Assembly (NCBI GenBank): GCA_910578425.1
Contig: CAJTQX010000022.1
Span: forward strand, 11,538 to 40,248
DNA from: an uncultured Anaerotignum sp.
GTDB lineage: Bacteria; Bacillota; Clostridia; Lachnospirales; Anaerotignaceae
Length of the DNA stretch: 28,711 nt
Direction: 5' to 3'
Position numbers and translations under genes: made by a program
Notes under the pieces: generated by a model
Databases searched by the model: none
Told to the model about the DNA's origin: nothing
The model's input: only the letters and a program-made list of their open reading frames with translations
In this document: piece after piece, positions 15,497 through 22,348 of the stretch
Position numbering within the stretch: the stretch's first letter is position 1
Layout: every line of letters begins with the position of its first letter

Positions 15497-15526
15497 ATTT
15501 TACACTATATTTCCGCCCTGTGTCAA
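15497..15526 (-). promoter_or_regulatory. Sigma-A promoter of metG
   Basis: On the minus strand TTGACA (15526-15521), an 18-base spacer and TAAAAT (15502-15497) lie just before stem I of the T-box leader, placing the transcript start near 15489. Confidence 0.85.
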
Positions 15527-15553
15527 CGGGAAAGGGGAAAAAAATCAGAGAGA

Positions 15554-15774
15554 AGACCGCAGGACGCTGTCCCGCACCCTGCAAGCCCTTTGAAAAGGGC
15601 CTGACACTAAACTTTATTTGCAACCGCTCTGGCGTGCGGTTGCGGATGCGGGACGGGGCAAAAAGATGGGTTTATCCTGCTGAATTGTTTTTTGCGCCCA
15701 GACGTAGTCTGGGTGCAAAGAAGGGTTAAGGGATGAAATCCCTTGCAGGATGTGGGACAGCGTTCCCAAGGTCT
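15554..15774. repeat. 221-bp MITE-like element with terminal inverted repeats
   Basis: The left end (15554-15586, starting AAGACCGCAGGACGCTGTCC) matches the reverse complement of the right end (15741-15774, starting AAGACCTTGGGAACGCTGTC) over about 33 bases with one gap. Inside are four hairpins: 15585-15600, 15620-15641, the strong 15691-15703/15707-15719 stem and 15728-15744. No open reading frame of note is present. A related end recurs at 27638. Confidence 0.65.
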
Positions 15775-15781
15775 TAAAACT

Positions 15782-15809
15782 AAAAAAGGACGGAGAAAGT
15801 TCCCCGCCC
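15782..15809 (-). terminator. Intrinsic terminator of the minus-strand tandem-hairpin transcript
   Basis: On the minus strand GGGCGGGG (15809-15802) pairs with CTCCGTCC (15795-15788) around a 6-base loop, with two G-T pairs, and six T follow (15787-15782). Confidence 0.65.
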
Positions 15810-15834
15810 CAGATTATCAGGGATAATCTGTTTT
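15810..15834 (+). terminator. Small plus-strand hairpin with T-run
   Basis: CAGATTATC (15810-15818) and GATAATCTG (15822-15830) form a 9-bp stem with a 3-base loop, followed by TTTT. No gene is seen directly upstream on this strand, so it may rather be part of the minus-strand transcript structure. Confidence 0.35.
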
Positions 15835-16062
15835 AATAAGACCCCTGCTGTCGCTTTGGCAGAACCGGAAAATGGGTGTTGCCGGAAAAATCCGGTCCCG
15901 ATCCTCCCGCCGAGCCGCCGCCCGCCGCAAAGCCAGACTTCCGCCGCAGAGAACAGCCCGAACAGGCACCGCACCCCGCAGCCTCCGCCTTTTTCTGCAT
16001 TGTTTGGCGAAACAAAAGCCATATTAACCTGATATTTGAATGATTCGCGCCTGTGCATAACC

Positions 16063-16148
16063 GCCGCCCAGCCTGTCCAATAAAAATATGCCAATGCATA
16101 TAAACGCAAACAAGTTTGCGTTGTCTGCCCTGCCATATTTTTGCTGTC
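16063..16148. repeat. Direct repeat unit 1 (114-bp period)
   Basis: This unit and 16177-16262 agree except for about five base changes. The unit contains the palindromic core CGCAAACAAGTTTGCG (16105-16120), flanked by AAAAATATG (16082-16090) and CATATTTTT (16134-16142), which pair to give a long hairpin. Confidence 0.9.
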
Positions 16149-16176
16149 TGCCGTCATTCGCAGCAAAGCTGCTCAT

Positions 16177-16262
16177 GCCGCCCAGCCTGTCCAATAAAAA
16201 TATGCCAATGCGTACAACCGCAAACAAGTTTGCGTTGTCCGCCCTGTCATATTTTTGCTGTC
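16177..16262. repeat. Direct repeat unit 2 (114-bp period)
   Basis: This is the second copy of the unit at 16063-16148, separated from it by 28 bases that themselves hold a GCAGC/GCTGC hairpin (16160-16172). Core palindrome at 16219-16234, outer arms at 16196-16204 and 16248-16256. Confidence 0.9.
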
Positions 16263-16280
16263 CAAAACTTTCCACGCCAT

Positions 16281-16309
16281 ATTATAGACAAAATTCGTCC
16301 CGCTGTCAA
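16281..16309 (-). promoter_or_regulatory. Exact consensus sigma-A promoter on the minus strand
   Basis: On the minus strand TTGACA (16309-16304), 17 bases and TATAAT (16286-16281) match the consensus at every position. No gene with a ribosome site follows; transcription would enter the tandem repeats. Confidence 0.8.
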
Positions 16310-16417
16310 TCAGAAGATGCCGCGGAGATGTGGATTTTCTCTGTTCCTGTGTGCATTTGCCGCAGAATATTGCCGAAAGCGTGCTTTTGGAATACGCTGG
16401 AGAATTGGAAATAGGTA

Positions 16418-16447
16418 TTGATAAAAATGCGGAAACCCCTGTATAAT
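16418..16447 (+). promoter_or_regulatory. Sigma-A promoter of the radical SAM gene
   Basis: TTGATA (16418-16423), an 18-base spacer and TATAAT (16442-16447) lie 43 bases before the start codon. Confidence 0.8.
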
Positions 16448-16490
16448 AGAAGAATTAGAAATAACAAAGTAAGGATAAGGAGAGATAAAA

Positions 16491-17363
16491 ATGAGATATG
16501 AAGGAACCGTTTACAGACCGCCAAGCGAAGCCGGCAGTCTGATCATCCAGTTTACTATAGGCTGCGCGAGAAATACCTGCACATTCTGCAACATGTACAA
16601 GGATAAGACTTTCCGCATTCGTCCGCTGGCGGATGTGGAGGAGGATTTGGAGATGGCGCGGAAGTATTACAGCCATATCAGGGTACGCCGGATTTTTCTG
16701 GCGGACGGTGACGCGCTGATCGTGAAAACAGAGGATATGCTGCACATTCTGGAAAAATGCCACAAATATTTTCCGGAGGTGGAGCGGATTTCTGTTTACG
16801 GCGCGCCGAAGGACATTCTGAACAAAACGCCGGAGGAACTGCGCCGTCTGCGCGAAGCGGGACTGGATATGGTTTACATGGGGCTGGAAAGCGGCGCGGA
16901 CGAGGTGCTGACAGCGGTTAAAAAGGGCGTAACTGCTGACGAAATGATCGAGGCGGGCAAAAAGGCGCGGGAGGCTGGCATGGTGCTCTCTATGACGGTG
17001 ATTTCGGGGCTGGGCGGCAAAAAGCTCTGGCGGGAACACGCGCTGGGCAGTGCGCGGGTCATTTCCGCTATCAAGCCGGAATATGTGGGCTTTTTGACAT
17101 TGATGGTTGAACCGGGAACGGAGATGTACGACCAGCTTGCGCGCGGGGAGATTGAACTTTTAGAGCCGCAGGAGGTGCTGGACGAAACGGAACTGTTTAT
17201 CCGCAATGTTGACGCGGAAGGGACAATGTTCCGCTCGAACCATGCGTCGAACTATATCGCGCTGGGCGGCACGCTGAACGGGGAGAGGAATAAAATTCTG
17301 GATCAGATTGCTGCAAGCCGGAAGCGGAGCAAATTCCGTCCGGATATTTTCAGAGGAATTTGA
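16491..17363 (+). CDS. Radical SAM protein with CX4CX2C cluster motif
   Basis: The 290-residue protein is a radical S-adenosylmethionine enzyme. The cluster cysteines are Cys25, Cys30 and Cys33 in IGCARNTCTFCNMYK, with four rather than the usual three residues between the first two. The tyrosine-free aromatic position before the last Cys is Phe, as in many members. Further barrel motifs are FLADGDALIV, ISVYGAP, GLDMVYMGLESG and LMVEPGTEMY. It resembles COG1032-like proteins, whose reactions are mostly unknown. No B12-binding domain or C-terminal cluster motif is seen. AAGGAG precedes the ATG. The gene stands alone with its own promoter. Confidence 0.85.
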   Translation: MRYEGTVYRPPSEAGSLIIQFTIGCARNTCTFCNMYKDKTFRIRPLADVEEDLEMARKYYSHIRVRRIFLADGDALIVKTEDMLHILEKCHKYFPEVERISVYGAPKDILNKTPEELRRLREAGLDMVYMGLESGADEVLTAVKKGVTADEMIEAGKKAREAGMVLSMTVISGLGGKKLWREHALGSARVISAIKPEYVGFLTLMVEPGTEMYDQLARGEIELLEPQEVLDETELFIRNVDAEGTMFRSNHASNYIALGGTLNGERNKILDQIAASRKRSKFRPDIFRGI

Positions 17364-17411
17364 GAACAAAAAATTGCCCCCGACGTAAAGGCGTGTGCAG
17401 ACACCTGTGAC

Positions 17412-17505
17412 GACACTGCCTGAGAAAATTTTTCTGAAATGGTAACTGCTTTGAAAAATCCCTGTTTTTCAGGCGTTTCAAAAGCTGAATTTTCTTATGG
17501 CAACA
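17412..17505 (-). repeat. Dispersed intergenic repeat, copy B
   Basis: Its reverse complement (starting GTGTTGCCATAAGAAAATTC) aligns with 7409-7510, sharing GCCTGAAAAA, GATTTTTCA and CCATTTCAGA. It fills the gap between the convergent radical SAM and YtvI-like genes and could provide terminator hairpins for them. Confidence 0.7.
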
Positions 17506-17529
17506 CACATGACGCGTTGGGGGCATTGC

Positions 17530-18573
17530 TTACCCTTTTCTCAGGCGGAAAAACGCCCGCAGTATCACCGCGATGACAGGCCCCAGCAGGAGCCCCCATA
17601 CGCCGATGCACTGGAACCCGAAATACATGGAAAACAGCGTCAGAAGCGGATGCAGCCCAATCTGCGCCCCAAGTATCCGCGGCTGCAAAATCTGCCGCAC
17701 CACCTGAATGATGCCGTAAATGACCAGATAACCCAGAGCAAGGAACGACTGACCCATAATCAGGTGGAACACCGCCCCGGGCCAGAGGATAAAGCCGCTG
17801 CCGAAAAAGGGCAGGGCGTCAATAACAGCGGTTACGGCACTCAAAAGCAGGGGGTGAGGCGAACGCAGAATCAACATTCCGATTATGCAGATGCAGAAGG
17901 TATATGCCATCAATATCAACTGCGTTTTTACATATCCCCAGACAGACGCTGCCAGCTCCTTCCGCGCCGTACCGATGGAAAACCCAATCAGCGGTTCAAC
18001 GTGTGCCAGATATGTCTTGTGTATAAGCACTTTGTCTTTTGTAAAGAAATACGCCGAAATCAGCGCGACGAAAAAGCCCAGGAAAAAATGTGGAACGGCT
18101 GAAAACAGCGATGTGGGCGCACCCTGATTTACCAGCGCGAAAAGGATATCTGAAAAACCCTGCTGAAATTGCAGCAGGAAGGGCTGAAGCTGTTCGGGGA
18201 GCTGTTCGCGGAATGCATCGAAGTGTTCCCAGAAAGCCGTCATGGCATTTTCCAGCATATCCATATACTGCGGCAGGTTTTCCAATGCCTGCCGTATCTG
18301 CTGGTAAAGCCCTGTACCCGACCAGAAGCCCAATGCCCCGAGCAGGGCAAACAGCAGCAGTATCCCCAAAAGCGCGCCGATCCCCCGCGGCAGGCCGCGG
18401 TTTTCCAGCCTGTCTGCCAGAGGACAGAACAGCAGGCTCAAAAGCCAGCCGATCAGAAAGGGCAGAAATATGGGAAAAAGATAACGGAAAAACAGAAAAC
18501 AGAACAATATTGCTGCAATCAGTATAATCAGGTCAAAAACAGCTTTTTTATTTCTTTCATAAAACGCCCGCAT
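17530..18573 (-). CDS. AI-2E family membrane protein, YtvI-like
   Basis: The 347-residue protein is a multi-spanning membrane protein of the AI-2E transporter superfamily. Paired hydrophobic segments are found at about residues 14-60, one near 75-90, and several from about 155 to the end. The family's C-terminal signature is QPRILGAQIGLHPLLTLFSMYFGFQCIGVWGLLLGPVIAVI. The IGLHPL form is close to the sporulation membrane protein YtvI, which would fit a spore former; a general ion or small-molecule exporter is the alternative. The ATG at 18573 has GGAAGGAGG 7 bases upstream. Transported substrate unknown. Confidence 0.82.
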   Translation of the reverse strand: MRAFYERNKKAVFDLIILIAAILFCFLFFRYLFPIFLPFLIGWLLSLLFCPLADRLENRGLPRGIGALLGILLLFALLGALGFWSGTGLYQQIRQALENLPQYMDMLENAMTAFWEHFDAFREQLPEQLQPFLLQFQQGFSDILFALVNQGAPTSLFSAVPHFFLGFFVALISAYFFTKDKVLIHKTYLAHVEPLIGFSIGTARKELAASVWGYVKTQLILMAYTFCICIIGMLILRSPHPLLLSAVTAVIDALPFFGSGFILWPGAVFHLIMGQSFLALGYLVIYGIIQVVRQILQPRILGAQIGLHPLLTLFSMYFGFQCIGVWGLLLGPVIAVILRAFFRLRKG

Positions 18574-18756
18574 TGTCCGTCCTCCTTCCATATCTCCAAA
18601 AGACAGAATGTTCCTCTTAATTTATTCTTATTATAATACGTTTTGGACAGAGAAAAACCCTTTTTTTGAAATCCTAAAAAATTTGAAATAAAATATTAAA
18701 TTTTTCAGCAGTTGGTTGTACGGCTGAATGCAGACGCTTTTCTGAGCATAGAAAGA

Positions 18757-18780
18757 AAAGGAGGGGCTTTCCCCTCCTTT
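18757..18780 (-). terminator. Terminator of the blaI-blaR1-type operon
   Basis: AAAGGAGGGG (18757-18766) and CCCCTCCTTT (18771-18780) form a perfect 10-bp stem. On the minus strand it ends in TTTTCTTTC. It lies 9 bases after the stop codon of the M56 gene. Confidence 0.85.
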
Positions 18781-18788
18781 GCGCTGTT

Positions 18789-20315
18789 TCAGATTATGTT
18801 TTCTGCGTTATATTGAAATGATTTCAGCGCGCCGTCACTGCTGCGGAAGGAAAGGGTATAATACGTCCCGTCCTCCATAAGCAGGCGTATGTCTGCCGTT
18901 CTCTGGTCTGGCTTCTCCATATTGACGAAGGAGATTTCCGCAGGCGGTCTTGATTCCCCGTACTTCTCTTTCAGGAGTGTTTCCGCCCGTTCCAGCCAGC
19001 CGGTATCCTGCTGGATTTCTGCTTTTTCTTCCGTACTCAGAATTTCTGTTGCCATGCCCCGTACAATCCGCAGACTGCCCGTATCAGGGTTGAGCCATGC
19101 GGCATATTCCAGGGTTTCTCCGGAAAACTCGATAAACCACCAGCCTTCGGGCTGTACGGAATTTTCTTCATGGTCCAGTTCTGCCCATACTTCCATATCC
19201 TCTGTTTCTGTGCTGAATAAGCGGCGGATAGTGGCCGCAGTAAACCGCACCGCATCCTCCTCATTTTGTATGGACGGAGCTGGCGGAGCGTTCCGGGCGG
19301 GCTCCTGTAGCGATTCTGCCTGAGCGGGAGCAAAATCCGGCTTTGCATATACAGGCTTAAAATCCATGAAGTTTGTACCCATAACCAGCCCTGCCGCAAG
19401 AAGGACAGTCGCCCCGACCCATCGGCATTGTTTTTTTCTCATAATACCCTCAATCCGCCTTTCCAATACTTTTTTCTGCTTTCCTTTTCCAAAGAATCCG
19501 GCGGAAAAAGGCGCGGTTTCCCCTTCCGGATGTATTTGGGATAAAAGCATTTCTCCATATTTCCGTTTTTCTTTGATATCCAGCCCCTTTACCACCGTTT
19601 CATCGCAGGAATATTCGCAGGCTTCGCTGATATTCCGCAGCATCAGCGCGGAAAGGGGATTGAACCAGTGCGCCGCGCGCACGGCTAATGCCGCCGTCTT
19701 GTAAAGAAGATCGTTCCTTTTATAATGCGTCAGTTCATGCCGGAAAATCATGCGCAGTTCCTCTGTCGAAAATTCCTGCCTGGGCAGTATGATCTGTGGC
19801 CGAAAAAAACCCGTAAGCATGGGAGAAGCTGCCAGCCTGTTTTCCCGCAGCCGGATACATCGACGGATTCCCATTTTCTGGCAGACTGCGGAAAAACAGG
19901 ATTTTGTTTTCTCATTTTCCACAATCTCCGATGCCTGTTCCAATCTGCGGCGAAAACAGACATAGACGCATACAGTATAGAGTATAAACGCCGCCAGCCC
20001 GATACAATAAACGATACACAGGATTTCTGACAGGGAAAGCGTTTCTGTGGGAGATGGGGTAACGGCAGGGAAATCAACGGCCGGTTCCATGAAACCGCCG
20101 GCAGTCCCGCTGCCTTTGGCAGGAAAGGACGCGCTGCTTCCAGACAAAAGTTCCGGCAGGGCAATTTTATAGGGAAGGGTATACGCTGCCAGCGCGAACA
20201 GCCAGATACAGCGGTACCATCTGCCGCCGCACCTCTGCAAAAGCGGGTTTTTTAAGCCCGCCAGCACCAGTGTAAACCCGCCGCCCAGAAGCGTCAGGCA
20301 AAACAGTGTTTTCAA
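18789..20315 (-). CDS. M56 family membrane metallopeptidase (BlaR1/MecR1-like sensor) with non-penicillin-binding C-terminus
   Basis: The 508-residue protein has membrane segments at about residues 3-20, 36-53, 95-120 and 298-317. Between the last two lies a cytoplasmic M56 zinc protease domain with HELTH (193-197) and the downstream EACEYSCDE ligand region. In BlaR1 systems this domain acts on the repressor when a signal is sensed. The extracytoplasmic part (about 321-508) lacks the SxxK/SxN/KTG motifs of penicillin-binding sensors and looks instead like a small PepSY-like alpha/beta domain. Beta-lactams are therefore an unlikely signal. Translation starts at TTG, 3 bases after the blaI-type stop codon, with AAGGGGG upstream. 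The regulated genes are not evident. Confidence 0.85.
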   Translation of the reverse strand: MKTLFCLTLLGGGFTLVLAGLKNPLLQRCGGRWYRCIWLFALAAYTLPYKIALPELLSGSSASFPAKGSGTAGGFMEPAVDFPAVTPSPTETLSLSEILCIVYCIGLAAFILYTVCVYVCFRRRLEQASEIVENEKTKSCFSAVCQKMGIRRCIRLRENRLAASPMLTGFFRPQIILPRQEFSTEELRMIFRHELTHYKRNDLLYKTAALAVRAAHWFNPLSALMLRNISEACEYSCDETVVKGLDIKEKRKYGEMLLSQIHPEGETAPFSAGFFGKGKQKKVLERRIEGIMRKKQCRWVGATVLLAAGLVMGTNFMDFKPVYAKPDFAPAQAESLQEPARNAPPAPSIQNEEDAVRFTAATIRRLFSTETEDMEVWAELDHEENSVQPEGWWFIEFSGETLEYAAWLNPDTGSLRIVRGMATEILSTEEKAEIQQDTGWLERAETLLKEKYGESRPPAEISFVNMEKPDQRTADIRLLMEDGTYYTLSFRSSDGALKSFQYNAENII

Positions 20316-20318
20316 TTC

Positions 20319-20684
20319 CTATTCCCCCTTTTGGCGGAGCAGTTCCCGCAGTTCCGCGAGTTCCTCCGCATTGAGTTCTCCGTCATCGAACAATGCCGCA
20401 AAAAAATTTTTCGCCGAGCCTTTGTAGAACTTTTTCAAAAAATCCCTGCCGCATCTCTTCCGGTATTCGCTTTCTGAAACCAGATAGCTGTAAAAATGCT
20501 GGCGGCCCCGTTTTTCCGCATGAAGAAAGCCTTTTTCCATCAGTCGTGAAAGCATTGTCAAAATGGTTGTTGGTTTCCATTGGTTATTGGGGAGCAGGTC
20601 CATCACTTCCCTGCTGGTCAAAGGGTTTTCGTTGTTCCAGATGACCTGCATCAGCTCCATTTCTGCTTCTGAAATTCTCTGCAT
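20319..20684 (-). CDS. BlaI/MecI/CopY family repressor
   Basis: The 121-residue winged-helix protein matches the BlaI/MecI family (ISEAEMELMQVIWNNENPLTSREVMDLL, then WKPTTILTMLSRLMEKGFLHAEKRGRQHFY). These repressors bind as dimers to TACA/TGTA dyads and are cleaved after signalling by their membrane partner, here the M56 gene next door. GGGAGTG precedes the ATG. Two operator-like dyads lie in its own promoter, so the pair is probably self-regulated. Confidence 0.92.
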   Translation of the reverse strand: MQRISEAEMELMQVIWNNENPLTSREVMDLLPNNQWKPTTILTMLSRLMEKGFLHAEKRGRQHFYSYLVSESEYRKRCGRDFLKKFYKGSAKNFFAALFDDGELNAEELAELRELLRQKGE

Positions 20685-20703
20685 TTTTTCACTCCCTTAT
20701 GTT

Positions 20704-20716
20704 CTACGCCATGTAG
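20704..20716. promoter_or_regulatory. BlaI-type operator 1
   Basis: CTACGCCATGTAG resembles the TACA-TGTA dyad of the BlaI/MecI family and is followed by TTTA, as is operator 2. It lies just downstream of the probable transcript start. Confidence 0.7.
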
Positions 20717-20724
20717 TTTATAAT

Positions 20725-20753
20725 ATTCTACAATATGTAGTTTAATTTGTCAA
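20725..20753 (-). promoter_or_regulatory. Promoter of the blaI-blaR1-type operon
   Basis: On the minus strand TTGACA (20753-20748), 17 bases and TAGAAT (20730-20725) form a strong sigma-A promoter that operator 2 covers. Confidence 0.8.
20728..20740. promoter_or_regulatory. BlaI-type operator 2
   Basis: CTACAATATGTAG has perfect 5-base arms around 3 bases and lies inside the spacer and -10 of the promoter. It is offset by 24 bases from operator 1, so two dimers could bind on nearly the same side of the helix. Confidence 0.75.
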
Positions 20754-20834
20754 GAATATTATGCCAAATTGAGCAAACAGAAAAATATTGTGGAAAAATC
20801 GTCCTTTCCCCAGTATCCTGCCGAAAAGACGCAG

Positions 20835-20863
20835 TTGCGCAAAGCGTTATTTTCCGGTATAAT
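20835..20863 (+). promoter_or_regulatory. Sigma-A promoter of the lipoprotein gene
   Basis: TTGCGC (20835-20840), a 17-base spacer and TATAAT (20858-20863) lie 37 bases before the lipoprotein start codon. Confidence 0.7.
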
Positions 20864-20900
20864 GGGCTGGTAAAAATTGAATTTTCAGGAGGTTTTGAAT

Positions 20901-21935
20901 TTGAAGAAAAAAATTGCCCTGTTCCTGACGCTCCTGCTGGCAGTTTGCTCTGCGGGCTGCGGGAAGGAAGAAACGCCTGCCCCCGCTGCGGAAGGGCAGG
21001 AGGTGCAGACGGAAATAAGGCTGGCAGAATGCGGCCTTGCTTATACGATTCCGGAAGAATGGGTTACGATGGAGGACGCGAATCTGATTCCCGCATCCTA
21101 TGTAGATCTGGAAGGGGAAATCTACGCCAAAATACAGTATCATTTCGTTCCGAGCGAAAATATGGCCGCTTTGGACGACCCCGATTCCGATATCCCTGTT
21201 GAGGAACTGATGACGCCGCTGTTTACACTTCTTGCGGCGCGGGAGGACAATCTGGAATCAGAAGCTGTAGAGGACGAGCTCGCGCTCTGGCGTTCCCAGA
21301 AGGAGCTGCCCGCGCAGGAGGGCTTCCGCTATTACTATCTGACGGATTACGCATCAGGAATCAGCCATTTTTCAAAGGATGCGCAGAAAATATACAACAG
21401 CCTTGCGGAAAAGCTTCCTGTTTTGGAAGAAAGCATAGAGACGTTCCCGCCGGATGAAGCCGCTGCAAAGGCTGCCGCAGAGGAAAACGGGCAGTACCTG
21501 AACTTTATTTCCACATCGCTGGAAGGGGAAAACGTTACCAGCGCGATATTCTACGATTACGATCTGACAGTCGTGAATTTCTGGGCGTCCTACTGTTACC
21601 CGGATATCAACGAACTGGACACGCTGGAAACGTTTTATCAGGAGCTGCGGAAAAAACATCCGAATGTGAATTTTGTGCAGGTCATCATTGACACACCCAA
21701 TGAAGAAGCGGAAAATGTTGCCGCGAAAGCATATGAGGAGGCTGGCGTGACGTTCGGCTCAATACTGCCGGATCAGAATCTTGCGAACTGGATTATTAAC
21801 AACCTGAATGGCCTGCCGACAACGATTTTTGTGGATAAAACGGGAAAAACCTTCTCTCTGAAAATAGAAGGGATACAGGACGCGGCCTATTATATGGAAA
21901 CAACAGAAACTATGCTGAAAAGTGTGGAAGAATAA
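20901..21935 (+). CDS. TlpA-like thioredoxin-fold lipoprotein lacking the second active-site cysteine
   Basis: The 344-residue protein has a lysine-rich start, a hydrophobic segment and a lipobox ending CSAGC with Cys20 as the lipidated residue, so it should be anchored outside the membrane. An unassigned domain of about 170 residues follows. From about residue 190 a TlpA/ResA-like thioredoxin domain begins, with FWASYCYPD at the active site: Cys232 is kept, but Asp235 stands where the second cysteine belongs. The family's cis-proline is present at about residue 306 (GLPTTIFV). A disulfide reductase of the normal kind is therefore unlikely; a monothiol or structural role is possible. Translation starts at TTG with AGGAGG 8 bases upstream. 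Confidence 0.82.
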   Translation: MKKKIALFLTLLLAVCSAGCGKEETPAPAAEGQEVQTEIRLAECGLAYTIPEEWVTMEDANLIPASYVDLEGEIYAKIQYHFVPSENMAALDDPDSDIPVEELMTPLFTLLAAREDNLESEAVEDELALWRSQKELPAQEGFRYYYLTDYASGISHFSKDAQKIYNSLAEKLPVLEESIETFPPDEAAAKAAAEENGQYLNFISTSLEGENVTSAIFYDYDLTVVNFWASYCYPDINELDTLETFYQELRKKHPNVNFVQVIIDTPNEEAENVAAKAYEEAGVTFGSILPDQNLANWIINNLNGLPTTIFVDKTGKTFSLKIEGIQDAAYYMETTETMLKSVEE

Positions 21936-21950
21936 AACAGTTGAAAAAGG

Positions 21951-22000
21951 CGGTTTGACTCAGGCATTTCAAAAAATGGAATTTTCTTATGATAACGCCT
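21951..22000 (-). repeat. Dispersed intergenic repeat, partial copy C
   Basis: Its reverse complement begins AGGCGTTATCATAAGAAAAT and matches the first 45 or so bases of 7409-7510 (through TTTTTTGAAATGCCTGA). The remainder of the repeat is missing. Confidence 0.65.
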
Positions 22001-22005
22001 GGAAG

Positions 22006-22038
22006 CCGGATGGGCTGTGTATGCCTGTCCGGTTTTTT
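22006..22038 (+). terminator. Terminator of the lipoprotein gene
   Basis: CCGGA (22006-22010) pairs with TCCGG (22028-22032), with an inner GGGC/GCCT-type stem, and TTTTTT follows at 22033-22038. Confidence 0.75.
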
Positions 22039-22110
22039 GTTGTGTTCCATTTATTTTAGGTTTTTCTATCGTTTTTTTTAATATCTCTTAAGCGAGCCTT
22101 AAGTTTCTAT

Positions 22111-22141
22111 TCATAAATTGTACATATTTCTGGCATATACT
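22111..22141 (+). promoter_or_regulatory. Possible sporulation (sigma-E-like) promoter
   Basis: TCATAAAT (22111-22118) and CATATACT (22134-22141) agree with the ATA-N16-18-CATAnnnT pattern of sigma-E promoters. A sigma-A reading would have a good TATACT but no -35. The match is suggestive only. Confidence 0.35.
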
Positions 22142-22286
22142 GTAAGAGAAGTAAAAAGGACGCCCCCTTTTACTTCCAGTCCGCGGTCCCTTCCCCGAAC
22201 GACCGCGGACACCCCTTCTCTTTGAAAAAGGGAATAGGACAACAAAGGAAGATAACACGCTTTTCCATTAGGAAGGGCGTTTTTTT
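22142..22286 (+). ncRNA. Candidate structured small RNA
   Basis: This roughly 145-base stretch has no reading frame with a ribosome site but folds well. AAGAGAA (22144-22150) pairs with TTCTCTT (22216-22222) and encloses two hairpins: 22151-22159/22166-22173 with one bulge, and the perfect 10-bp stem 22179-22188/22201-22210. Together they form a three-way junction. A 9-bp terminator stem (22258-22266/22271-22279) and seven T end the unit. I do not recognise it as 6S, SRP, RNase P or transfer-messenger RNA. Confidence 0.45.
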
Positions 22287-22348
22287 GTTGCAAAAATCCG
22301 ATGCGGGCAAAACTGGTGCAGTACGGCGGGAACAGGCGCACAGATAAA

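Larger units (their letters stand above)
15782..16274 (-). ncRNA. Candidate noncoding transcript with two tandem hairpin repeats
   Basis: A consensus promoter at 16281-16309 would start a minus-strand RNA near 16274, and the terminator at 15782-15809 would end it after about 490 nt. No reading frame within it has a ribosome site. Each of the two repeat units folds as AAAAATATG with CATATTTTT enclosing a CGCAAAC/GTTTGCG apical stem. The one frame that runs through both repeats (GTG at 16275, 83 residues) would be leaderless, and four of the five base changes between the repeats alter its residues, which argues against coding. Confidence 0.45.

Noticed and set aside
15833..16099. An 88-residue Gly/Cys-rich frame on the minus strand
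   Set aside because: Neither of its ATG codons has a ribosome site and part of it lies in the direct repeat.
16063..16262. A CRISPR array
   Set aside because: There are only two long units with one 28-base spacer, the units fold as long hairpins, and no cas gene is near.
22111..22341. A 76-residue minus-strand frame
   Set aside because: It runs through the candidate RNA hairpins and terminator and has no ribosome site or recognisable motif.
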